A stretch of DNA of 64,000 nt from Pterobdella sp. o SKG-2022 (Eukaryota > Annelida > Clitellata > Hirudinida > Piscicolidae). Position 1 is the stretch's first letter; each line of letters starts with the position of its first letter. A model generated the notes under the pieces. That model was not told where the DNA came from. It made no database searches and saw only the letters and a list, made by a program, of their open reading frames with translations. A program made the position numbers and the translations under genes. Positions 24,024 through 35,420 of this stretch are shown here, piece after piece. Location of the stretch: contig OZ038325.1 in assembly GCA_964035795.1 (NCBI GenBank), forward strand, positions 9,360,875 through 9,424,874. The letters run 5' to 3'.

Positions 24024-25091
24024 ATGTCAAAGTTCAGGGCGATTGTTCCAACTTTCTTGTTAATTTTAGCTTTTACTGGTGCCGAAGTTTCAGAAAAGCT
24101 CCCGTATCATAATATTTTTGAAATTAAAAATGAATATGTCTTGCCACCTCTGTCATTCGACCTTGATGCGTTGGAACCGTACTTGCAGAAAAGCACAATG
24201 GAAGCACATTACTTAGGCCATCATAAAAGTTACAAGAACAAAATGAACAGTTTTCTTAAACAATGGAGACAAGTAATTTCTATTTTTGCTTGAAACATTT
24301 TTTTGAAAACTAATTGTTATAAAATTTTCAAAAATAAGACTGATCTTTCAGCATATTTTGGAATGTGCAACTAAATAAATCGAAAATTCAGAGGTACCAC
24401 GACACTTTGAGCAACAAGACTCTTTTTGAGGTTTTGAACTACATAAAAGATGTGCCAGAAGAGTTCAGAACTGCCATTACTAATAATGCTGGAGGGTGAT
24501 CAGTTTTCATACACTAAATTTTAAAAACAGATTCATGTTTTATTTCAATATTGGACAAGATTTATTCAATTTGAGATAATCTATATTCTACCATTCAAAT
24601 AAAAACTCTAATTCTATCTTGTTAAAATCTTCTACATTAAAGTTTGAAACCTTTTAAGGTATGTGAACCATGCCATATACTGGAGTATAATGTCTCCAAA
24701 CAAGGAAGAAACTCTTCGAACCCCTAATGGAGAACTCTTACAACTTATTACCAGTACCTTTGGCAGTTTTCAAGCATTTAAGGATAACTTTACAGCTGAT
24801 GCTCTGAGTCTATTTGGATCTGGTTATGTCTGGTTGGTGTTCACAAACAACACAGAACAGCTGAAGATTGTTTCCACAGCCAACCAGGATTGCCCAATCT
24901 CCCATAACCAGTTCCCCATCTTGGTGATTGATGTATGGGAACATGCTTATTACCTCCAACACCAATACAAAAGACCTGACCATCTTAAAGACTTCTGGTA
25001 TCTAGTGGACTGGAATAATGTGGAGAATCTCAGGAAGTTTTTGTTGAACTATCTGGTTGATTATGTTGTGAATACTAAAGAAGAGTTGTGA
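24024..25091 (+). CDS. Manganese-type superoxide dismutase with signal peptide and C-terminal KEEL (261 aa)
   Basis: Three exons: 24024-24272, 24392-24495 and 24659-25091. The Fe/Mn-SOD fold is clear from LPPLSFDLDALEPYLQ through to YLVDWNNVENLRKF. All four metal ligands are present: H62 and H122 (NHAIYW) plus D209 and H213 (DVWEHAYYLQ). Gateway residues H66 and Y70 are also present. ANQD at 192-195 carries the Gln typical of the Mn type. The N-terminus (MSKFRAIVPTFLLILAFTGA) looks like a secretory signal peptide, not an Arg-rich mitochondrial presequence. The last four residues before the stop are KEEL, a known variant of the KDEL retrieval signal (as in ERp72). Three N-glycosylation sequons (NKT 91, NFT 161, NNT 181) fit a lumenal protein. 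It dismutes superoxide, probably inside the ER. Exon 2 joins with weak sites, but the SOD alignment supports it. Confidence 0.9.
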
Positions 25092-26344
25092 AAGTTTGGA
25101 GTTTTCCAATTGCCATTTGATGAAACAAATAAGCCGTAAAATATGGGTTTTTAGTTAAGTTTCATTGCTTCTAATATTGTTCAACTAACCTAGCCTTGCT
25201 AACATTATTTTCTTGCCAAGACCTGATATTATTTTGAAAATATTATATTAAAATGCCGATAACCAAGCCACATAGTCATAAAAATGTATATTAACAAATT
25301 GAACATTGAAAGAAATGCTTTTCATTTAGTTTTTTTGGGTATTTTAACATTGATTTTTTTTGAGATAAGTAAGAAATCAAAATACGAATAGTTTTTCTGG
25401 GTAAATTTTTAATAATAAAATAGAAAAAAATGTTTGATAATTAAAATAAAATTGAGTGTTGATCGTGCAATACATGATAGCGAGATTGTGCCGTTTTTGA
25501 TGGAATACAATTGGTCAATGGAAAAATAGTTATGAATATTCAAATTTAAAAAAATTTAGTAATTTCATTTGAATTTTGAAATTAAATGTAAATATTTAAC
25601 TTTGAATTATAAAAAATTGCTAAACAAAAGAATTCGAGCAATTCAAATTCTTGTATACCGTAACGAAAATAAATTATAAATGTCAGAAAATTTAAATAGC
25701 ATGAAATTTCATTCATATGTTGCAAACGTCCTCAAAATAGTAATGAACTAAAATAAAAATTTTTAACGATGATTTATTGCATACTGTCAGTCCAAAAAAA
25801 TATTTTCACCAATTTCTGTCTAAATAAAATAATCTAGCTACGATTTCTTTATTTTGAAACTTGTACAAGACTTTAAGTACGTAGATGCAATATTTTGAAA
25901 TTTAAATTTTATATATGAAAACATATTACCAATTAACTAGTAGTTTTTGTAAAAATATATGAATTTTCGATCTTTTTCAATGACATTACTGCTGATATTT
26001 GAATGAAACAATGGTTGCACAAAAAAGATGTGATTTCGATAAAAGAGTATAGTTCTAAAATAATAATAATAACAATAAATTTTTTTTATGCATAGCGTTG
26101 GTAACTACGATGTCGTCAACTTATACACGTATACCGCTACCATGTTTCGTAAATTTCATTGAGCTTACTTTTAAGCAGTAGGGTAATTTTAATGGTTATT
26201 TTTTAAAGAATTCACTGAGAAATTCAGGATAAATTGAGTTCTATTTTACACTCGAAAAATCTTTTTATATATATTTGACAAAATCACAATTAAAAGTTTT
26301 GAATAAAAAAGATATTTAATTTAACTTAGAAATCTACCAAAAAA
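25092..26344. other. Intergenic stretch, no gene seen
   Basis: AT-rich sequence with stops in all frames. It must hold the SOD 3' UTR and the SEC22 promoter. No repeat was recognised. Confidence 0.5.
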
Positions 26345-27167
26345 ATGATATACATGACTATAATCGGGAGAATAGGGGATGGATTACCTCTTGTTTCATA
26401 TCAACAAGATGATATGGTTCCCAACAACCTCCTTGAGTTCCAAAGCCAAGCTAAACAGCTTTTTAAAAAAATGAATGCTAATTCTCCAAACAAAGGAAGT
26501 CTTGAGTCAAATGAATACTTCTTCCATTATTATATTGATCGTTCCATCTGTTACTTAGCTCTATGTGATCAAAATTTTTCCAAAAGACTTGCTTTCCAAT
26601 ATCTAGAAGATATTCAACTTGAGTTTTCATCACTCTATGGACAAAAGGTTATTCTGGATTCCATAAAAATTTTTAGCATTTGCTTGTTATAGATTAAATA
26701 AATCTACATTAAGCTTCATTTCATGAATTTGATCTGGCTAAATCAAATATTTTTTAAAACCAATCTAAGACTTTCTGACACCTATATGGATAAAAAATTT
26801 AATTTTTATTAAATTTTTCACACAGGTACACACAGTCTTGAGACCGTACACATTTATTGAGTTTGACAAGTTCATAAAGAAAACCTCTAAGTCATATGCC
26901 GATTCGAGGACAAGAAGGAACCTCGCTCAAATCAATGTGCAACTGCAGGATGTACAACAGATTATGATACAAAACATCAACGATGTGCTACAGAGAGGTG
27001 AAGCACTGGCTGCCCTAGACGACAAGGCATCCAGCTTGGCTTCTCTGTCCCAAAAGTACAAGAAGGATGCTCGTTTTCTCAACCTCAAATCTTCTTACGC
27101 TAAAATTGCCGCTTTTGTTGTCATAGTTGTCATTTTTGTTCTCTTCCTTAGATATTTCATGTTCTGA
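26345..27167 (+). CDS. SEC22B: SEC22-family vesicle-trafficking SNARE (214 aa)
   Basis: Two exons: 26345-26647 and 26826-27167, phase 0, joining ...YGQK|VHTVLRPYTF. Residues 1-120 form the longin domain (start MIYMTIIGRIGDGLPL; FHYYIDRSICYLALCD; LAFQYLEDIQLEF). The R-SNARE motif follows at about 125-190 (RRNLAQINVQLQDVQQIM, with the zero-layer Arg in VLQRGEAL). A C-terminal membrane anchor (AAFVVIVVIFVLFLRYF) closes the protein. Length matches human SEC22B (215 aa) and the domains are collinear with it. The protein works in ER-Golgi transport as a tail-anchored SNARE. The donor is GTTATT. Confidence 0.95.
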
Positions 27168-27534
27168 TTTGTTTCAAATAATATTTTACTAAATTTTAAA
27201 TTTTATGGTACTTTAAATTAAAATTTTGCAACTTTAACGTACGATTAAATGTTTACAGTATTTTCCGTGATAAATTATTCAACATGATTGGATGAGTTTC
27301 AATAACTATGGTAACTAACCCCCAATATAACTGCCATAGATTCGCAAATATTTCTCGCGGAGTTAACGTTGGATTAGTCTCAAAAAAACTAAAAAAAACA
27401 TTGTGGCTTCTAAAGCTTAATTAAATACAAACAGTTTTACTTTTTCTTTGTCATATTTTAACACAAACAGGCACGTGTTAGTAAAAAAGAAAACTGCCAT
27501 AATTGAACGATAAAAACTTGCTGGCATCTTTAAA

Positions 27535-30088
27535 ATGCTTGGAGAAGTGTTATCTGACGAAAATCTGCTACTGGAGGAAGATGATGACTCAAACAAGAAA
27601 CAGAAATTCGGCCTTGCTAAAGGTGACTGGATTTGTTAGAAGTAGGCTGAGATTGGTGGAAATTTTTCACAGTAGGCTTAAAAATCTACTACAAAAAAAT
27701 TAATTATATTGATGAGCTAATAATAGTTTCATTAGTACTTCAAGCAATTATCTCCTCCCACCGATCATCTTTTCTCTCAATGACGTCCTTTCCTCCAAAC
27801 CATCCCCTTCTCCACCAATCAAGGAATGGTGTCAAGGGCAGTAGTGAAGTTCTCTTCCGCTCCGGAAGCCAAACCCTACACTTGTTGTTTCCACTTCCCT
27901 TCCACATTTCTCACCCACAAATATGTGTTGGAGATGATAAGAACAAGTCTTAAAAAAGCCATTGAGAAACACTCCAAAGGTTCTCATTAACATTTCATGG
28001 GAGTTTCCATAAAAATTTGAATTTTTTACCAATTTTCCTGTCTTTATATTTTACATCCGAGACAATTTTTTTTCAATGAAATACATGACTTTGAAATAAG
28101 TTGATATATATTAGATGCAAGAAACTCCACGTTTTGATGTGAACTTCAAACTTTTGATGAGTTTTCCACAAAGAATAGCAAAAATAAACCAAGAAAATAA
28201 AAAAATTCACGCAAAAAATTCAAGTTTTATTCAAATTCTTTCACCAAAAGCTTCTTTTTCCAGTTATCTTACGTGTATTTGAAATTCGTGATCTGACAAA
28301 TTTATATAATAGTAACACGGGAAAAACCACATACGCCACATTTTCAAATCGTAAATAAATGAATAAACAAACAAACAACATAAAAAATGAATTAACCAAT
28401 TTAAAAATACATACACCAACCTCCTTCCACCTTTAAGAGCCCCAAGACTACAGGGTGAGGGAGATCCAATTTGTGGACAGAAACACCATGTTTGGAGCTC
28501 AAGGCATGGATAACCGCTGGATTATCACTTTTGATAAGATCGAGGTGGGTAGGAGAACGATGAAGGAACTGCTAGTTATGATTTATGATCATTTGGATTG
28601 CAGTTAAAAGTGATAACGAGAAAAACAATGGTGGTTTTTATTTTCAATTGTTTCCCACTATTCCAATTAGTGTAAGCTTTTAATATCGTTTGCTTCATAA
28701 TTATAATGCCTTTGTAGAGTGTGCTGCGAGATAATAATGTATATTAAAAAATTATAAAATCATAAATTTGCTGCCTCTTCACTATTTAAATATATATTAA
28801 CGTAGAACAAATTTTGCATTGTTTGCTTTGAAACAATGTATAGCTGACTAGAATTCAAGATGGATAAACTGGGAGTCTTTTAGGATGGTGTTAACAAAGA
28901 TGTCTGATTGTGTTATATTTTATTTTAGCCCTACAAATTTTAAGGTAATAGCATATTAGTGAGTTATAGACTTGTATTTATTGTATGGTGATGGCACAAT
29001 GGCTGGTATTTATTTGGTGTGATGTTCTTTAAAAGTGAAATTAACTTGTCAAAAAATTGTGTGAGCTTGTTTTTGAAATATTTTAAATTGGAAAAAAATT
29101 TGGAACTTTGAAACAACTCAAAAGCTCAAATGACACCTTGGAAACTAAATCCTATTGAAAAACTGCACCAAACTTTTCTTGAAATTCTTCAGTGTGAAAA
29201 AAACTTAGATATAATTTAAAATAAATTCAATTATACTGCAGACCAAAGAGCTCTTGATACAAGAAGGATTGATCCTGTTCAACAGGAAGATCCCAGTCAA
29301 AAACTATGATCAGGTTGGTTTTGAAGGGTTGAGTGCCCTAGCAATATTAAGTTAAATATACCCTATTTCTATTGGTTTAAATACTTTCAAAAACTCTTTA
29401 AAAAACTCAAAAGATCATTGTTTGTTTTCACTTTATATATATTTAAGTTTAAAATTAAGGATTATAAAACACGGTTATTCAAGGAACTAGGCCACATTTT
29501 TGACATGAACAGCTTTAAATAAGCCCAGAATAGCTTATTTTTATAAATAACTTTTTCAAATAAAATCCTTTTAAGCTTAAAAATGAACTACGCTCAAACA
29601 GATACACCAAAGAAATAACGCCTCAATACAGCATATTTTTATTATCTATTAAAAACACTAACATCTCAAATTTTATTTCTATAATTATCTCGCCCATCCA
29701 TATATTTTGTTTTTACGATCATTTTTTTAATTAAAAGCATTAAAAGGACATAAAACGACAGATCCTGAAGGGTGAGTATGAAGAGTACTTGGAGTATTTG
29801 AAGCTTAAAGATACACTCTATGCCAAAACCACAAGCAAAAACAATGCTGAGGGTGCACCTGCCAATGCAGATGCTGCTGCTACTACTACTATTACCACCA
29901 ACCCTACTACCACTACTACTACTACTACTGTTACTAACAATACTGCAACCATTAGTAATACTATTATCAGTGATGCTTCTACTACTACAGCCACTACTAC
30001 TACTACTACTGATAATAATGAAAAAAAAAATAACAACAATAATAATAATTCTAGTTTTGTTGATGTTAGTTCTAATGCAACAGCATAA
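27535..30088 (+). CDS. Unrecognised protein with acidic N-terminus and Thr/Asn homopolymer tail (about 197 aa)
   Basis: Four exons: 27535-27622, 28438-28544, 29242-29313 and 29762-30088, with agreeing phases. The start is MLGEVLSDENLLLEEDDDSN. The conserved-looking core is VREIQFVDRNTMFGAQGMDN, then RWIITFDKIETKELLIQEGL, ILFNRKIPVKNYDQ and LKGEYEEYLEYL. The pattern of a W-x-I-x-F strand, a helix with KELL, and a short basic strand hints at an RRM-like fold, but I cannot name the family. The last exon runs into Ala/Thr repeats from (ACT)n and an Asn run from (AAT)n before TAA. These tracts are likely length-polymorphic. A further short exon candidate at about 30,656-30,703 could belong to this gene or the next. 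The 27,700-28,000 part of intron 1 is GC-richer but gives no convincing exon. Confidence 0.55.
29876..30052 (+). repeat. Coding (ACT)n and (AAT)n trinucleotide tracts
   Basis: Several runs of ACT/CTA triplets (about 29,880-29,935 and 29,977-30,010) and an AAT/AAC run (about 30,015-30,050) lie inside the open last exon of the preceding gene. They encode Thr and Asn runs. Confidence 0.85.
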
Positions 30089-30654
30089 AGCAGCTAATCA
30101 AGAAAGCTAATGAGAAAGACCATACATTAAAATAGGCATTTTTTAGTGGTTTTTAGCTAAAACTTCCAAGGCATTTGACTGGGTAGCAGTAACTTGTAAT
30201 AGATGCTATTTTAACGATTTTTTGAACAATGTTGTGTTGAAATTATTATTATTATAAAATGTTAATAATTTTATTTTATATTTTTTGAATATTTAAATTA
30301 ATCAACATGAAAATCTTCGATAAAAACTCCGAATTTTATTCGCTTAATTGATTTTTCAAGCTACGCAAAATGATCGGTGAATTATATTAAATACAGATAT
30401 TTATAAAGGGAACTTGCTAGATGGTTCACTGGATTTTATTTCATTAAAAGTTTTTGGAATATTAATTTGAAGTTTTCAACTTATGAAATCTAATTAGGAC
30501 TGATCATTAGTAGAAAAGCCATAGAGTTCTTGAGGTTGGGATAAAATATATAGAAAAAAGATTAGTCTTCTATCTTTCTTCAATCCTCATTTTTGAGTTT
30601 TTATTCTTATTTTAAAAATTAAAAAATAATATTTCAAAAACATTTTGCACGAAG

Positions 30655-30898
30655 CAACTGGATCGAGTCATACATCCCAATAAGTGGCCAGATCCTTGAG
30701 GTAACCCCCTTTCCACGTGACCAAGCGAGATTAAATTTAAAAACTATAAAAAATATCAATTAATAAATAAGAAAAGCTATTTAAATCAAACAAAAAAAGC
30801 AATAAAACCAGTCAAAAAGTTATTGAAATCAACAGAGAAGAACAAGACCTGCAAGAACAACTCAAGACCAATATAAATCTCAACCCGAGACACACCAT
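30655..30898 (+). other. Two weak exon candidates before the channel gene
   Basis: Segment 30,656-30,703 ends CTTGAG|GTAACC and reads NWIESYIPISGQILE in one frame, or QLDRVIHPNKWPDP plus stop in another. Segment about 30,815-30,898 reads INREEQDLQEQLKTNINL and ends CACACCATG|GTGAAA. If spliced, that final ATG would sit in phase 0 directly before the first channel exon (ADTKPRKVHV). They may be 5' coding or untranslated exons of the channel. Sequence alone does not decide. Confidence 0.25.
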
Positions 30899-30999
30899 GG
30901 TGAAATTGTGATATATTTCTTTATCTAACTGATGAGAATATCAAAAACTAACGCGGTTTTGCTTTTTGATCTTTATCATCGAATCATCTTTGAATCTCC

Positions 31000-31305
31000 A
31001 CCATCCCCATCACTCCACCACCCCCATCACTACCACCATCCCCATCACTACCACCATCCCCATCACTACCACCATCCCCATCACTACCACCATCTCCATG
31101 ACTACCACCATACTCATCACTATCAACCCACCACCCTCATCCCCATCACTACCACCATACTCATCACTATCAACCCACCACCCTCATCACCATCACTCCA
31201 CCATCCCCATCACTACCACCATACTCATCACTATCAACCCACCACCCTCATCACCATCACTCCACCATCCCCATCACTATCAACCCACTAACATCATTAC
31301 CACCA
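31000..31305. repeat. 18-bp minisatellite (CCCCATCACTACCACCAT)n and variants
   Basis: About 300 bp of tandem and higher-order copies of CCCCATCACTACCACCAT, with CATACTCATCACTATCAAC variants. It lies in the intron or 5' flank just before the first channel exon. Long His/Pro/Thr open frames across it are a by-product of the repeat. Confidence 0.85.
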
Positions 31306-31409
31306 CCATCACTTATCTACCCTTCTTCAACCATACACTTCTACAACTCCTTCCCCCATTCTCCACCACTTCTCCCAATCTCCAAAGCGCCACCACCTTC
31401 AAACACCAG

Positions 31410-34400
31410 GCAGACACCAAACCCCGAAAAGTGCACGTGAATGCAGTCCTAACGAAGCTAAACCGGGTGAACACCTCGGAAGAGCTCTTTGAAGGAGAAG
31501 TTTGTATGGAAATGAGATGGAGAGAGCCGGCTCTTGATGATCACGTGAGGGTGATGATTATGATTGTGGTGGTAATGATGATGATGATGATAATAACAAC
31601 ATAAACAATAATTAAAATCATAAAAACATTAATTTACGAGCATCACTTAATGTTACAAACCCAATGTGGAGAAAATGCAATAATAGACCAATTTAAATTC
31701 CAATCGATACAAACCGTGTTAGGAATTTTGATAACTCTACTACACTCTAGGTGGAGGGCCGTATCGATTTGACAGCTCTGTGGGATCCTATGGTCGACTT
31801 TGAGAATCTTCTGGGTAGGTTGGGAGGATGGTTGGGGTGGTGTTTGGAGGGAGGAGCGATTTGAAAGGTGTGGTATGAAAATAAGTGTAGCAACAATAAC
31901 AACAATAACATTAACATCAACCTGAATAACAACAAAATTAGTTATACCAACAACAAAAATAAACATCAACAACAAAAAAAATGAAACAACTTCATAAGAC
32001 AACAAACCCAGTGCAAGGCTTTGTAAGATTGGCACTAACAAGCTCACATCGATAAAGTTTGATCAATCGGAGTTTATTTAAATGACCTTGCACTGTAGTA
32101 GGAGGCTATTTTTAGATTTTTTAAGAAATAATTGTGAAATATTTGTATTTATATAAGTTTACTTTTAGGTCTTTTTTGAAGATAAATTTGAAATAATTTC
32201 ATTTTGAAATGGAAAGTTGTTTTTTGGTGTATAAAAACCTTTCTCTCCCTCCATGTCCCTCATTCACTAACCCTCTTCCCCCTCTGTTCATACTACTCCA
32301 CTTTCCCCTCAACCAAACCTCGGTAGTGGCAAAGAAGGACAAAACTAGTAGGAGACTGATATTCAACAGTGGCAAGAAGGCGTTGGTGTGCGAGAGAAGA
32401 GTGGTCGAAGGGACTTTTAGCCAGCCTATGAACCTCAAGGAATTTCCTTTTGACACTCAGGTTGTTGGAGGGTTTCAATATTATTATTGTTATTTTTATT
32501 ATTAATAAAAATATTATTGTTATTTTTCTTTTCATTATTATTGCTATTATTTGAATGTTTTGAATTTTTTAAAAAATTGATTCGATTTTTATACTTTGAT
32601 TAAGACAACGAGAAGTTCTGGAATTTTACATAAGATAAATTTTATTTTGAAAACCTTCCTTGAACAATTCTTTCATCTCATCGTTTCATAAGATTAAATC
32701 GAACTGAAAATATATTTCTTTAATCTCTTCATATCTGAGTTTGCACCACATAAATAGTGCGCGAAACTCAAAATTAGTTGCCAAAAAATCGACTAAGAAG
32801 CTTGTAAACAGTAATAATAAAAATAAAAATAATAATTTTTTTCTTATTATCCGATAATTTTTTGTTGTTATTGTCCCCTTAGCAAGGTCAAAAGTGCAGT
32901 AAAGGCGTAAATCTTGAAAAAGTCAAAATCTTCGTGTAAAAACTTCAAAATCATTTCATTTTATTCAATTTTTTCTTCCAAAACTAAACTGTTTTCATGA
33001 GCCCGATCAAAAATGAAACTGAATCGAAACAAAAATTTAAAATTAATCCAAACCACGTGATGAAACTTCAATGAAAAAGCTCAAAATGCACGAATCCACA
33101 CCTCAAAATCCCAACAACCCCAACAGACGTTGACCATCCAACTGCAGAGCGCCAGAGACGCCACCGAAGTTTTTATGACTGCTTATGACCCTATGAGCCA
33201 TAACCGCACCACATTTCTGACTCAAGAATGGCTTCCGAGGCAGTTATGTTGCCAGTTTTTAAAGTTGAACTTTTAGTTAAAATTTTTTGGATGCTGTTGA
33301 TGGAGTTTTTATAATGTTTCGGAGTGTAAAATTTGTTTCCGGTTTAATTAAATTCCCGAAGAAAAAAATTTGATACCACACAAGTAAAAACCAGGTCAAA
33401 GATTGAATTAAAAAAAATAAACAATTAAAAAAAACAATTATAGAAAAAATAAAAAACAATAAACCTTCTTGAACAGAGAAAGACGGGCCATAGCAAGCAT
33501 CAAACGAGGTAACCTGAGGGATGAAGATGGCGGTTGTTCCAGCGTGTGTTTCACCTACAAAATCTCAAGAAAACATCACTTTTACCTCTATAATATTCTG
33601 CTTGTTTTGGTTCTTATCTGTTTGTTTGTGGCGTTTCTATTATAATGTAATGTAATGCGGTATTTATAAAGCGCTTTTCCTTATAGATCAAAGCGCTTGC
33701 TACAAATTTAATGTAGCGAAAACACACTGTGGAAAAGACGCCAATTGTGGCGCACGCGGGATCGAGTCCGGTAACTTTGGATAATTAGTCTAGTGCTCTA
33801 CCTCTGAGCTATACGGTCAATGGAAGAGAACATGTACAATCTATTTTGCATCGCATTTTAATATCGATAATGAATTCTGATAAGGTTTTACTTAACAAAG
33901 TAAAAGCTAATTTGTCTAATAGAGGTCTTCCAATGAATACTTCATAATTTGAAGAAGTTATACAATCAATTTGATATAATTAGACCATTCATTTCAGTTC
34001 GCCATCGCCACCCTCACCTTCACAACCTTCTCTGTTGACTTACCGAAGACTCAAAATAGGCTTCATTTGAGTATCCTATTAATTCTGTCAAACATCGCCT
34101 ACCGCTCCAACCTCAATAACTCACTGCCAAAGATCCCCTATCTAACAAAGATGGTTTGTGTTTTGAGCAGCAAAACTTTATGATTTTGCTTAAGTCATAA
34201 ATCTTCTGAACTTAACTACTTTTGAAATTCATTTAAAAATTTATCCGACAGATAAAACAATTTTGAATAATGAAAAATCTTTTTTTTAAATAAAAAACGG
34301 TTTTTAGAAACAAGTTTTAAAAATGTCAAAAAATCTCAGTTGAAAACATTTGAAACCACAATGCACGAGATTTTTCCAAAACTTTCTCACTCAATTTAGA

Positions 34401-35117
34401 CAGTTTTTTTATTTGTTCATTCAAAAAGCTTGGCTTAGTTGGACACAGTGAAAGGTCCAACGCTCAATTTTGACCTTGAATTTATGACCGAAATTGTTAT
34501 ATTTAGAACAAAGAGAGTAAATTTTAAATGGAATGATTTTTTTGTGGAATAATTAAATTGTGAATCAATTTATTTATTTTTAATAATTTTAAAAAAATTT
34601 TTAACACCACCAGGACAAGATTGGCCTAGCTCTCTTTACGGTACAATGCTTCATATGCTTATGGCACTGTAGTATTTCTTTCATCAACACCTCCCCCCTC
34701 CGCATCACTCCTCAACCAAGCAATACATTTTTAATTCTCCCAAGTGCTTTTCCTATTCAGAACAACTTTTCAATCAATGAATCTTCTACAATGGACAATC
34801 TTTTCAAATATTCCTCAGGGCACCGTTTCTACATGCTTGATGAATTGCTCAATAGAACCACATTAGTTTTGGAAATGAATATTCAATCGATTCGTAACTT
34901 GTCTCACACACTTGAAGATGTCAACATATGTTCCAGCTCATTTTGCGATGCTTCTACCACTGAAACCTTCAGTCATAGAGAGAATGATGCATGGTTCGGT
35001 GGTGCTAATACCCTTAAAAAAATCGATATTGGGGCCATGGGTGCTTTGGCGTTGGTGTACTTCTTCATTTTGATGGTTTTTGCTTGTCAGGTTTATAACC
35101 TTACCACTGATAACTGA
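31410..35117 (+). CDS. Pentameric ligand-gated ion channel subunit without Cys-loop cysteines (5' end uncertain)
   Basis: Seven exons: 31410-31544, 31751-31814, 32327-32460, 33127-33242, 33477-33609, 33998-34153 and 34614-35117 (413 residues without a certain start). Ligand-binding domain: KVHVNAVLTKLNRVNTSEEL, EVCMEMRWREPAL, LTALWDPMVDFEN, FSQPMNLKEFPFDTQTLTIQ. The two Cys that flank FPFD in Cys-loop receptors are replaced by Gln and Leu; QP...FPFDTQTL resembles the bacterial GLIC pattern. TM1 starts ISRKHHFYLYNILLVL|FAI. TM2 is around LHLSILLILSNIAYRS, followed by LPKIPYLTKM. TM3 is GLALFTVQCFICLWHC. A loop of about 100 residues leads to TM4, IGAMGALALVYFFILMVF. The exon-5 donor (GTTCTT at 33610) was chosen because it gives normal TM1 spacing. 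No signal peptide is visible, so an upstream exon is likely. Ligand and ion selectivity are unknown. Confidence 0.85.
33641..33820 (-). mobile_element. tRNA-derived SINE, copy 1 (intronic, in channel gene)
   Basis: Read on the minus strand it starts near 33820 with a tRNA-like head: A box TAGCTCAGAGGTAGAGC and B box CTCGATCCCG. A body shared with the copies at 57.4 and 62.8 kb follows (CACAGTGTGTTTTCGCTACA), then the tail GGAAAAGCGCTTTATAAATA and a short (CATTA)n end. It sits in the channel intron only about 30 bp after the exon donor. Confidence 0.85.
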
Positions 35118-35420
35118 GGATTCTATTTGGAGAGGTTTTGGTTTCGAAATTGAACTGAGCACAGACAACTCATAACTTTTTTAAAATGCTTTTTCAATTT
35201 TGAAAAATTCTTTTAAATTTAAACAAAAAATAGAAAGATGCTAAACGAAGCAAACGAAATGTTTTTTTGGAAATATAATGATATTCACGAAAGTTTGTTG
35301 AAAAATTTTGATTAATTATTGGAATAAACCGAAAAATAATTTTAAATCCATCAAACACCAAACACCGATAGATACATTAAATAATACCAAACTGATAATC
35401 TCATGCCTCATAACACCAAA

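Noticed and set aside
30932..31604. Long His/Pro/Thr open frames on the plus strand
   Set aside because: Generated by the CAC/CAT minisatellite. The real channel exon (31,410-31,544) uses one frame only over its own length.
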